This document shows, one piece after another, positions 39,711-55,334 of a stretch of 64,000 nucleotides of DNA. Origin of the DNA: Caprimulgus europaeus (taxonomy: Eukaryota; Chordata; Aves; Caprimulgiformes; Caprimulgidae); the NCBI GenBank assembly GCA_907165065.1, contig OU015528.1:75001474-75065473 (forward strand). The letters are read 5' to 3'. The first letter of the stretch is position 1; each line of letters begins with the position of its first letter. The notes below the pieces were generated by a model that was given only the letters and a program-made list of their open reading frames with translations, did no database searches and had not been told where the DNA came from. The position numbers and the translations under genes are program-made.

Positions 39711-42700
39711 ATGCAGAACTAAATGTAAAAGACTCATTCAGTGACTACGCAAACATCAAGTAACCAGCAATGAAACTTCTCGGCAAGTCATAAAAGGAAG
39801 GAGATGGTTATCCAAAGCCAACAAAATGGAGAGGAAATTGCTAGGGCTCTAAATAGTCACCTGCCTGCTGTGTGGAGAGAAAGACCTCACTCCTGCTCTC
39901 AGGGAAGCACGGATACTAAACAGGATTACTGGCAGATATATGTTGTTGCCCTGTGAAATGCCTACACCAGACCAAGCTATACCATACGGGCGCATACACC
40001 CCCGTGCCCAGCTGCAACAGGGAGCCCGCCCTGGGGAGTCAGCAAGGGAACTGCTGGTGGGCTGAAGGAAGAAACTGAATTCAGTGCTGCCAAAATTTAT
40101 TGCTGTAAAAATACTAAAAAAAAACCCAATCAAGGCACATAGTCTTGCCCTAAGGATTTGGTACCAGCCCTTGCTGGGGACTGGACATGACTTCAAATAA
40201 CCCTCAGAAAGTACTTGTTTACTGTACTCACCAGTATAGGAAAATAATCAGATATGCTTGTCTGACTTGTGAGACCTTCAAATCTTTCTGTAACTTTAAA
40301 GAATAATGCATTAGAACAAGGTTTATTTGGAACTTTGGACAAACCTCTTGTTTTCCATATTGACAACAACAGCTTTGCAACAATAGATATCTTAAAGAAA
40401 AAAATCCATTTTCATCTGAACTGTTCACATTTCTGTAAAAGCAAACAACGTTATAATGCTGTCCACTCAATAAAAACGTGGAAATGTTTCTCCATTATCT
40501 CTTTATTACCAAGGCTACAGTGGAAAAAAAGAAATCACTCTCTATCAGATGTAGCACAGTGCTTTGATTAAAAAAAAACACCAAACCTCAGTGTTGCCTT
40601 GCTAATGAGCCTGTAATGGGACACTTCAGACTAAGCTAACAATAATGAGTGCAAGCTTAGGAGCAAGGATATTGACAATTGTCTACACCTGTTGAAGGTG
40701 ACTGCCTATAAGTGGTTTTGGAAATCATCATGAGAAAGTCTTTTATATTTCCCAAGATGAAGAAGATTGTCACCATTCCTATGTTGCTGTAGGAAAGCTG
40801 GACTGATGCCCATGGGCTCTAAAACATTTGCTTCCATCCATGGCTGAAGCCTTTACACATAAAACAGTACAAGGAAGCAACAGGGCTGTGGTTCAGTGCT
40901 GTCCTTAGGAGAAAGTGCTACATTTACAGGGGACATGGGGAGTAGGAGCTACTCAAAGTCCTACCATGGTCAGAAAAAAGCAGAAGAAAAACCAAGGTGC
41001 TAAGGGTAGCTATGGCCATTCAATGAGCACATATCACACTTCTGGGATCATATACAATCCACAGAATTACAGATGTCTAAAAGTAATCCTGGAGATGACT
41101 CTGTGATCTATTAATCTATGATTAACAAATCTGCCCATGCCCTGATCTCTACCTCAACATTAATCTTCATAGTCTGCTTATAACCTCTCAAACACTGGAA
41201 AAGGGGAGATGCTCCTTAGTATTGAACACTCACCAGCATCATCAACGGATGTAATAATATTTTTTCCCCAAAGAAAAAGATGTGAAATTAATGCTGGATT
41301 AATAACTACTGCCCAGTTCCCAGGGGCATGATCCAGGGGTTGGTTTATTATGCGATCAGAAGCTTGCAAAGCTCTAGAGGGAAAGTACTGAAGTACAGGA
41401 AGATTAACTCCTTTAGCCTTTAACAGGGTGACCTGTGTAGTTCGGTCAATATGCCTTTGAAGATAAGGCAAGATTTTTTTTTTAAGACATCTCTTTTTTG
41501 AGCTCTGCTGATAGACCATGCTCTGGCTGCATTAAGCACTAGAAATGGGCTGCAACCGAAACCTGTATTGCATGTACCCAAATAATAAGGATGATTTCAA
41601 AATCTAACATTCCAGTTCTGCAGTTTGTGTCCATGTCTGCAACATGTCCACGTTGAAGGCTGTGATGGGCCCAGGATTCATTCTCCTCAGTGTTTCTCCC
41701 ATGATCATGATCTGATGGTCCCAGAGCTCAACCCTATTGCTGCTGTTCAATGTTGCTTCCCATGTTCACCAGCTGGATCTATCCCTGGAGAGCTGTACCC
41801 TCTATAGGACACCACCCCCAAGTTCAAAAAGCTTGTCCATAGAAGCAGCAAAAGACTTTTTTCAACCACAAGGCGTAGTTAGTGACATTTCTTGTTCTGC
41901 TGCAGACTTACAAAGACCGCTTTTCCCAAATCACTGATGTTTCACTCCACAAGCTGTGAGGAAATTAAGTCTTGCCTAACTAGAGCCCCTAAGTCTCTGC
42001 TTAGCTATGCCAAAGTCCAAGCAAAGCTTCCTTGGCACCTTGCAGGCTCCTTCCTGGCATGCCCAGATGTGTGTGCATCAGCCTTCCTGGTGCTGCAGTT
42101 CTTAAGTAGCATTTGCTCTGAAAAAAACCCAAAACCACGTGAACAATTTATCCAATAACTGATTAATATAAAATTAATGTATATTTGCTTGACCAGGAAT
42201 TGGGAACAGGTCTTTCCCTGGCCTATCCATTAAGTGTCCTAGCTAATAAACCCCATGAGATCCATCTGCCACATACATCTGTAACACATCTTATCCCTGT
42301 GCAGCACGAGGAGGTGCTGGAAGAATGGGATCCAAACCTTTCACCACAGACCTGGTGTATTTTCAATGGGTGCTGGGTACTACTTCAGGCTGGTCCTTTT
42401 GAGACACCTCATCTGGGCTAGGAGTATTGGAATAAAGATCAGAGTCTATGGGTTTGCAGCTGATCTCCCATCCCATACAATGAAATGAACTGAATGCCCT
42501 AGCCCACAGTCATCAGCTTCAGGGTTCTTCATTACTGGTGTTGTTCCTCCTGTTACCATTACTGCTGTTACTAATTAAAATAATTACACCATCCACAGAA
42601 AAAGGTGATGCTGAGAGGCTTCTCTCAGGTGTCTTGGACGTAAGTATTTTATGCTGCTAAAGAACTGTTTTTCTTTTATCATTCATTTAAATCCCACTGA

Positions 42701-42794
42701 GAATGCAGAGATATTTCCTTCTGTCTTTTGCAAAATGTTTTACAGGCACCAATAAAACCCCAAGTATGGGAATAAATCTCACCAAAGGAATACA

Positions 42795-42890
42795 GTGCGG
42801 CAGATCTATGTTTTGCTTTAATTAGCATCCCGATGTGATAGCAGCTTGGCGGGCGTATCGCTGTTTTGTAACGCGGTGCGTCCTTGCTAC
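42795..42890. other. CpG-retaining intronic block
   Basis: About eight CpG dinucleotides in under 100 bp, including GGCGGGCGTATCGCTG and AACGCGGTGCGTCC. They lie beside a TTTAATTAGCAT homeodomain-type core, in otherwise CpG-poor intron. It could be a regulatory element or a chance remnant. Confidence 0.3.
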
Positions 42891-43188
42891 ACTCCTTAAG
42901 GAACCTGGCAAACACAGCACTTCCCTTCATTGTCTCTTGTTTTCCTTGGAGGCTGAATATTTTCATTGAAATGTCACTTGTACACCCTGTCCATGCTCGG
43001 CTGCTCTCAGAGTGCACTCAAGCATTGGGCTTGCAAAAAACAAAGGGAATTCAGCACTTAATCACAGCTTACTGTAATAATAAGAAGTAAGTTCCTGCTT
43101 ACTTATTTGCAAGACATACAGGTGAAAGGCAAAATGGCAAGCAGTGTAGTTCCAGTAATAATAATAATAGCTTCTGCAAATTTTACCA

Positions 43189-43204
43189 CAGGTAAATTTA
43201 CCTG
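43189..43204. promoter_or_regulatory. Perfect 16-bp palindrome with paired CAGGTA motifs
   Basis: CAGGTAAATTTACCTG is exactly self-complementary. Each half carries CAGGTA, the E-box-like core bound by ZEB and SNAI type zinc-finger repressors. Binding here is only a possibility. Confidence 0.4.
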
Positions 43205-44018
43205 CCTGTTTGAGCTGCCTCCCAAGCCGTTACAGGGTTATAAGGTGACTGTGTGAGGTAGGGGAGAGCTGATAAATAGCAGGAACAGGACATGGGACTC
43301 TGAGCCTGCAAACTTCTGGGCAGACCTCTCCTCTGTGCATGACTTGGACCCAATCGGAAGGAGCCCCCATCATCTTGGCTTTTCTGTGATGGAAATAATC
43401 TGAATAATTCAGCAGAGTTAAGATGCCAAGTTGGAAAAACCCCAAGGTCAGGATTCTAGGCTCAGTTTGGGCTGGGGTTTTTTTGCAAAGGTAAGGGAGA
43501 AGCATTTTGGAGTTGACTGATTTGGGCTGCTCATCCTAAATCTTGTTCTGAGCAGAGGTGTCAAAGCCTTGAAAGACCCCACGTAGATGAAATAACTCCA
43601 GTTTCCTTGAAGAATCAGAAAAACCAGCTGACAGGATCCAGGCAAAGCAGCCCTCATGCTGAGAGGACTGGACCCAGTCTTTGGGAGCACAGCCTCTCAA
43701 AGAGGTGGAAAGCTATACTAGGCTGGCAGCAGGGTTTTCACGTTTTTTTAGTAGATCCTGATATTAATAGGAATTCCTCTGGATTTGGCACTGTTCTTGA
43801 CTGTGAAAAAAAAGTGCAGAGAAACTCAGAGGTGGGTGTTCAAGTTCAATAATTTCTTACCTAACCACTTGCTTTCCAGGGCATGCTCCTGCAACCTTTC
43901 CCCATTTGAACAATCTCGTTACCTTCAGGAGGAATTAGAGAAATAAGACTTCCAGCATAGCAGGTTAAAACTGCAGCCTGGAAGACTTAGTTATTAGGAA
44001 ATAACTTGATGCTTAGGT

Positions 44019-44602
44019 GCATCAAGAGAAGTGTGGCCAGCAGGTCGAGGGAGGTGATTCTCCCCCTCTACTCCATTCCTGTAAGGCCCCACCTGCAGTG
44101 CTGTGTCCAGTTCTGGAGCCCCCAACACAAAAGAGACATGGACCTGTTAGAATGAGTCTAGAGAAGGGCCACGAGGATGATCTGAGGGCTGGAGCACCTC
44201 TGCTGTGAGGACAGAATGAGAGAGTTGGGGCTGTTCAGCCTGGAGAAGAGAAGGCTCTGGGGAGATCTTATAGCGGCCTTCCAGTACCTGAAGGGGCTCC
44301 AGGAAGTCTGGGGAGGGACTTTTCATAAGGGCAGTTAATGACAGAACAAGGGACAATGGCTTTAAGCTGAAAGAGGGTAGATTTAGATTAGATATTAGAA
44401 AGGAATTCTTCACTGGGAGGGTGGTGAGACACTGGAACAGTTTGCCCAAGGAAGCTGTGGATGCCCCCTCCCTGGAAGTGTTCAAGGCCAGGTTGGATGA
44501 GACTTTGAGCAACCTGGAAGGTGTCCCTGCGCATGGCAGGGGGGTTGGAGCTAGATGATCTTTAAGGTCCTTTCCAGCCCAAACCATTCTATGATTCTAT
44601 GA
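44019..44602 (+). mobile_element. CR1 LINE 3' fragment, about 580 bp, relatively well preserved
   Basis: It begins GCATCAAGAGAAGTGTGGCC, inside the ORF2 C-terminal region. It continues through CCTGGAGAAGAGAAGGCTCT and AGGTTGGATGAGACTTTGAG to the 3' region with GGGGGGTTGGAGCTAGATGA. It ends with two full ATTCTATG tail units. The longest uninterrupted CR1 3' end in the window, antisense to CAMK1D, with no coding capacity. Confidence 0.95.
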
Positions 44603-44659
44603 AATGCTCCGTACGCATAAGGATGTTAAGCAATAGTGCTGATTCCCTGAGGAGTGTGT

Positions 44660-44760
44660 GACTGGAGATTTTTAAGAACAGGTTAGAAAAACATCTGCTA
44701 AGGCTGATCGACCGTTATAGACACCATATCCTGCCCTGGGACAGGCAGATGAATTTCACA
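44660..44760 (+). mobile_element. Older CR1-type LINE relic next to the younger CR1
   Basis: TGGAGATTTTTAAGAACAGG, then GGTTAGAAAAACATCTGCTA and TCCTGCCCTGGGACAGG resemble, from memory, the 3' region of an older CR1 subfamily also seen in turtles and crocodiles. Its terminal part is missing. The boundary is approximate. Confidence 0.5.
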
Positions 44761-48654
<3,894 letters not shown>

Positions 48655-51178
48655 TTAGACACTACTTGTCAGTGCTTTATTCAACAGCATAAAAGACAAT
48701 TTTGACCAAAGTAAACAGTAAGGAGTGCTTCACAGTCCAGAATATAGTTATTACTCACAGAAAAATCCTTCAATCCTCTCTGAAGCCAAAATGTTTAAAG
48801 GTTAAGTATTCAGGGCATAGAGGTTTACAGTTCCCATGTCAGATGAATGGAGATGGCTGGTTGGAGTTTGAAACCTCTGGACAGCAGCAAAGCAGGGTGC
48901 AAGGGGGTGAAGGAGGCAGCATGTGGGCTGGCAGGAAGAAGGCAGGGATTTGCCCTCATGCAGATGCTGTACAATTAGGCAGCAACCTCACAACAGCCTC
49001 ACGCTCCTTCCCATCAAATTTGCCCTTCTATGTTGTCACACCTGGTTTGGCCACCCGAGTTTCCCTGCAGTGTTATCAAGCACTGTGCACTTTCTGTGCA
49101 ACAGCTCCAAGCATCTTCATGAGTTTCCTACACCCTCGCCGTTCCCACCGATCATTCCCACTAAGCCTCTTGTCAAAACTCTAGCTTTAAAGAGAAAAAT
49201 CATCTCTACAAGCATACATCTAATTAACTACTCAGAGCAGTGTCTCTCTGGGTTTGCTCCTTAAATGCTTACAAATAATTTCCAAAGGATACATTTAACT
49301 TGTGCAAACCCTAAAGAGACTACCAGTACAACTCCAGAGGCAGGATATTAATTACACCAATTGCAGACAATTGTTTTAAGAGCAAGAGAAAGCTGGGAAA
49401 TGCTAAGCAGAGACAGCAGAGACCGCTCATTAAACAACAGATGGACACATCCAGAAAGAAAGTAAAAGTGCATCGTCAGCAAATGCAAAACTCTCTACAT
49501 GATTCAAGGATCAAGTAGCTTAATTAAGATGCTTAATTATGTGTCAGGACCTCATCCTCAATGGTCCCAAATGCCCTCATGTCTGCGTGAAGAGGCTGAG
49601 AGCAGAAGGTCCCCTGTGCCCAGCAGAATCTTTCCTGTAAGAACACAGATTAATCCAATTTCCCCTGAATTCACTGGAAAGATTATGACTGACCTGAATT
49701 TATGCCCAAAATCAGTCATCAAAAGCTGTATTCATACAAGGACCTTCATGCAGAGGAAATTTAACATCAACAATACTTGAGCTCAAATATAATGCGCTAC
49801 AGGATGTCAGAGCAACAAATACATGAGTAGGTTCCTCACTCTACATAAATATCTGGAAAATCCCACTATATTTTAGCAAAATTTCCAGGCAGACTGCATC
49901 ACAAGTTAAGTTCTTCATACTGACAACAGAAAACCAATACATCACCTACTTGGCTTTACACAGCACATGTTCAGAAGCCTTTATTTTGCTGAGCAGGTCT
50001 AGTGCTTGTTCCCGTAAGGGTTGGTTAGGGCAAGGGCAGTTTTGCCTTGCTGAAGTTAGTTTGAAGGTACTCTAGGATCCCAAGGGACATTTCAAGCAAA
50101 TCGACACTTTTAATGGAAATTATTATATGCATTTATCCATTTTCCTCTACAATCATGCACATTTATGGGATCATTTGTGAACTTCTCCTACCATCAAGAT
50201 AAAGAAGGCAGTTACAATACAAATAATCTGCCATAGCGTTATCTCTTTAAAGCCTCCAACTTAGTTTGCGGTACAGTTTTTACCATGCACATATTAATGC
50301 TTTGCATTTCTATTTTTGAGAACCTCAGAGGTTCTCCAAACCAACCTAACCCCTCTGAGACAGCTGCCAGCAACACCTAACTGTCACACATGTGGCTAAC
50401 TGGTGGGTTACCCACAAAGACCATCAGCCAGGGATGCAGAGGGCAGAAAATAGCTCACCAGACACACAACACTGCACGCTGAGGGTTGACGTAAGACCCT
50501 CTTCCTTTTCTGATTTGCAAACCAAATGGGAACTTTGCTGCCGTGCTCTCTGAAGGTAGATAAACTTGCTCAGTTCTAAAGTGAAGATGAGGAGAAAGGG
50601 TTTAGCCCTACCACTCTGGGATCCTCCGTATTGAGCCCATGTGCCTCAGATGCAGGACATGAGCATGAAGGATTTAGAGAGATGATGAATATAAAGTGCA
50701 ATCTGGAAGAAAGCATCAGAGAAGCTGAATCCCTCACAAAGTACAAAGGGAGCCACCTCCATAAGAATGAGTGTATTTTGAAGATGTCCCTTTGTGAAGT
50801 GATATCTGAACACACCAGCCACCCCAGCTGCCGGTGGCCACTGCACTCGAGGGGTTTGCTGAGATGGGAAGGAGCCTTTTTTTTCCCTACATTCTCTCAG
50901 CCTCCCCAAGACCAGTATGACCTCAATTGTGGAATTATGCAGTGCTTAATATTCCTGGTGAATTGCACATCAGACACCTGCAAATGAAGCAGCTTGTCCC
51001 ACACAGCGTTTCTCTACTCAGATGGACTCTCAAGTGATAAACTATTTAAAGAAAAATGGAATTAAAAAATGAAAAAAAAAATATTAAATGGGAAGAAACA
51101 TACGGTTTAGATCAAGTTGCAGGTTGTGTTGCTGAAGCTGGACCAGAGCAGCCGCGGGCTTCCCAGCAGAGGTCACTG

Positions 51179-51209
51179 CAGCCAGCAGCAGCCAGCAGCA
51201 GCCAGCAGC
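51179..51209. repeat. GCCAGCAGCA 10-bp unit, three copies
   Basis: Three perfect or near-perfect 10-bp units rich in CAG, starting at 51181. Too short to encode anything recognisable. Confidence 0.9.
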
Positions 51210-53450
51210 TCCTCTGCAGAAACCCACTCCTTCACTCCACCCGCTGAAATTACCACCCTCCTCTCTTCTCTTTAAAGCATGGGCGAGCAATGCCTACAGC
51301 CCCGATACACAATAATTAACCCTTCGAGGCTGAATACTGTTCATTACAATAAAACACCCCAGGGTGTGGGAAATCGGGTGAGTTCACAGCACAGCATTTT
51401 GTCAATACCAAAAAGGTCAATGGGGATTGGGACAAGCTTGTCCCACACCTCTGCGAGCAGATTGATGGTGCCAGACATGTGGGTAACAGCCCAACAGACA
51501 CTTCTGGCTTGCACAGATGCTGGGGTACATTGACAGCTGAGGAAAGCACTGTGCAGTGGCAGCTATGTGATGGCCATGGATCAGGAAGGATTTGGGAATG
51601 GCTTAATTAACTCTGCTGTTATCCCCCTCTAGAAGCACCGAGTGAATCTCAAAGGTTCAGAGGATTCATTCTGCTAAGCCTCCAAATGCCTCCACACAGC
51701 CCCACTGGTGATCTCGCTCAGCTGAGATACTCACTGGACTATTAGATCTCCTCAAGACCTGCCAGGATTTATTTTCTTTTTTTAAAGGTGTTGCTCGTAT
51801 TTTACAAAAGGGGAAGCAGTGTGCAGAAAAGCCAGAGTTTTTCTGCAGCCATGGGAGAGGAGGGAGCAGAGGGGACCAAGAAAGGAGACCCCCCAATCCC
51901 GAAGTATTATCTTAACCAACGAGCATATTATTCCCATCCCTTCTTCTTCTCCTCTCGGTGAGAGGATCTTAACCACACTCCTCTGCAGCATTTTTCTTCC
52001 CCCTGTCCTCCCTCTCCAGCCTCCCCCCTTCCCAATATGTGGCTCCCACACCGCAATAGGTAAATCTGCCCTGGATTAACTCTGCACAATGCATTCATGT
52101 ACATTCAGTACATGATGGTGCAACATTATGGCTGTAGCAGAGGGGACATGGACATGGACTGAGGTGACAGCAGTTCCCATTAACTGTCTCCAAAGAAAGA
52201 AAAAAAAACCCAAAAGTGAACATCAAAACATGGGCTTGGTTAAAGTAAATTAGATCAGATTATGTAAACTGTTATGAACAAGGAAACATCCAGCTAAGGA
52301 AATCTTCCTTACCACCCTTTTAACCTCCCTTTCATCACACTTGCTGTTTTCCCTGATGTTCTCACTCCTTTCTGGCAAACCCTGGGTGCTGCTCCTACAT
52401 CCTGATGTGTCCCCACAAATTCCGCCATCTGTGACACGAAGGGCGGGTGCCACTGCTGGCCACAGCTGTTTTGTTAATTTTCAGGAATATTCTGAAGCCA
52501 TTTGACAGAAAGAAAATGTCTAGAAATAAAAATACAAATAAACAGAGGCCAATATTCTAACCAATTAACTCATGACTCTTCACCCTACAAAGGCCATGAG
52601 ATGCTGCAATCAAGGGGACAAAGAAGAGGAAAATAAATCTCAAAGGGAGAACCAGGGAAATTTAAGTATACAACAAATCATAAAGAGTGACTAATCCTGG
52701 TAAGAACTATGAAAAGAAAGGATAGATTCACCATTTTCAGAGCAGTACTGGTTTGGGTGCTGTGCTGCAGGCAGGCACGAGCCACAAGGCTCGATGCAAC
52801 CACACAAAATGATCAAGTTTCCCCTCCAGCCTTTCAGGCCTATGATTCTGCCCATGTGCTGTTACAAAGGTGTCAGCAACACCAATTAATGGAGCCAAAG
52901 TTGCACCTGAGCAATATTTTAACATATGAGCAAATTGCCAGCCAACACTTAAAGGAGCAAACTGAACTGAGCAATCAATGACTTCAGTTGACTTTTCTAA
53001 GCATGGCAGCTGTGCAAACAAGGGCTGACGGGAGAGCATTTGATCTGCTGCAGAGCCCCAAGCACAGACTGGTCCCTGTTGCTTGTTGTGGAGTCATTGC
53101 ACAAGAGCGTTGATAGAGGAATTGTAATTTTTCCCTGACTGCTGCAGCATCCAGTGCTGCTGAAACACAGCAACCTCTGTCTCTGAAGGAGCTGAAACTC
53201 ACTCCTGAAACAAGACTCAACTTGACTGCGAGTGGCATTTGGTCCTGCATGAGTTTCCATCACACCAGATTGGGTGTTCTGTTGCATTAGTGATGAGTAT
53301 GTAGCATGGCACTCCTGATGCCAAAATCCACCCTCACCATGGGCCAGAACAGAGACACCACATCCTACTCACTGCCACCAGAAGGGCACAAGTCCCATAA
53401 GATCACAACTAGCCCTAATGGGTAAAACACTTCCACATTTCAACATTCGG

Positions 53451-53465
53451 AAAAAAAAAAAAAAA
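53451..53465. repeat. A15 homopolymer
   Basis: Fifteen consecutive A. No retrocopy recognised to its left. Confidence 0.9.
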
Positions 53466-55302
53466 TCAATATATTCCATGGGCTTTGTCTGGAGATTGCT
53501 TTTAAGAAGCAAAGGATTAAAATATGGAAGTTGATGTACAATAAGGGAAATTAAATCCTTTAATGACTGAGCTTCCTGTACATCTCTGCCGGCTCCTGAC
53601 TATCCCAGAGGCCAAAGAGCTGAAAGAAAACTGGTTGCATATTACCATGGATTGTAAATTAGAGGGATAGCATTCCACATGGATAAAAGCAGAGGACCCA
53701 GATTTTGCTGTTGCTTTGGCTGCTGAGCTGCCAGGAGAGCATGTTAAATATCCCAGCTGAAAAAGCTTGCTATAAACTATGATTGAATCACTTATATTAA
53801 CAACCATCATATTTAACACTGAAAACTAGGATCAGTTAGAAGAATACTGTGCAAAAACCTTGGGCAAACACAAGAGCCATTTAAGTAGGGCAGGTTCCCT
53901 CCATAACAACTCTCTCGGAGTCAGTGTTATATTTGCAAGGCGTGACATTTATGCTGCACCTCCATGAACAGCACGTGTCTTGGATAAAATGCCACAAGAA
54001 AGCACAAATAATTTTGTGAAAGCCAGAACTAGCAAAACCTGAGTCTGTAAGGATTTGTAGCTTTGAGTAACAAAATATCTTTGCAAATAAATATTCCATT
54101 ATTTCCACATATAGAGAGTGGCGCCAGCAGCATGGGGGTGACTGGGCTTGATGAATTCACCAGTTGGCCAAGAGAAATGTTTAAGTCACAGCTTCTGCTC
54201 TGGAGGACACTAGAAACTTACCTCTGCTCAGTTGTCTTATTTGGTTGAAACGAGTCAATAATTTCAATGGGTATTAGGATAGTCTCACACATCACAGAGT
54301 GATCATATCAGAATGCTTTCCACATGAACGAAAACTAATAAAAATTCTTCAGGATAGCTCATAATGATGTGAGAGCTCATGGGAACAAATCAACCTGCTC
54401 CCAAGGGGAAAATGTGACAAGTCTGCTGATAGGAACAGGGTAAGTGAGATGGCAAGGGCTGGCATGGAGAAGGAAACTGATGGCTGTCCTAGAAATGTCT
54501 GGATGACTGCAGCAGAGCTCTACCCACTAGTCCTGCTCTGGAAAAACCTTCAAATATCGATGCTGTCCATGGGCCTTGCAGCGTCTTACCTTCATGCAAA
54601 GCAATTCAAACATTTGAAAATCAGACATGTATGATGTGAGGTACCATATTTCTAACTCTACCCCCTCCCCTTCTTATCCCGTAGCCCCCAAACATCCTCC
54701 AGGATGGGCATTTTACAGATGGATATTCCCCATATAGCTTCACTGATATTTGCACGAGCAGAGTTCAGCATGACACTTCTCCCATCGTCCAAGTTTCCCT
54801 CCCACGTGGATTTTGTGGTGTGAAAAGAAGAAATGTAAGCTTCAGTCCAAGAATTTTTTTTTTTTTCTGTACAGTTGGTATTTATCAGGTCTTTCTCATC
54901 CATTAACTCTTTGATAACTTGTATCTTGTAAAAGGTGACTTGATAGCAGACCTTTCCCCCTCAAACATGGCACCAACCATCTGGTGGGATTTTATTTCTG
55001 ATTTAAACTTTTTGTCTCCTTGACAATTTCAGGCCACTTAGCAGGAATATCTTTTATACTACCATTGCATAGTCAGCGAATAGTCTACTGGCAGCACTGT
55101 ACAAGGAGTCCAAGCAGCCAGGAGAGGTGGCCTCAGGCAATGTACAAGAAGCAAACAGGAACTGCATGGGTTGGGACTGCTTGCAGTAAAGTTTGCAGGA
55201 GGAAAAAAAAGGAAGTTGGTTGATTTTATTTTCTTTAGCACACAAAAGTGAAGTTCCAGGTTGGAAGATCATAAATTTAAAAATGCTCATGCCAACATGA
55301 GT

Positions 55303-55334
55303 ATAATACCCTTGGATTAGTATTATCCAAGGGT
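55303..55334. repeat. Two overlapping hairpins
   Basis: ACCCTTGGAT (55308-55317) pairs perfectly with ATCCAAGGGT (55325-55334) across a 7-nt loop. Overlapping it, ATAATAC (55303-55309) pairs with GTATTAT (55320-55326). The two stems exclude each other. Confidence 0.85.

Larger units (their letters stand above)
35487..44018. other. Intronic sequence, mostly unassigned, with CpG-retaining patches
   Basis: Over 8 kb without a clear transposon or exon. It contains a G-run (35818-35834), a 23-base T run (38132-38154), a possible 20-bp CR1 tail trace at about 38272, a perfect palindrome (43189-43204), and two CpG-containing blocks listed below. The 165-codon plus frame at 36723-37220 and the 115-codon minus frame at 39849-40196 have no recognisable domain. 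Confidence 0.45.

Noticed and set aside
41090-41125. CTGTGATCTATTAATCTATG as a CR1 tail
   Set aside because: It resembles the tail only in two short words, and the GGTTGGA/AGATGATCTTTAA block that precedes real tails is absent.
48702-49184. 160-codon plus-strand open frame near the hinge exon
   Set aside because: It is on the opposite strand to CAMK1D, has no recognisable domain, and a second overlapping frame is equally open. Treated as chance.
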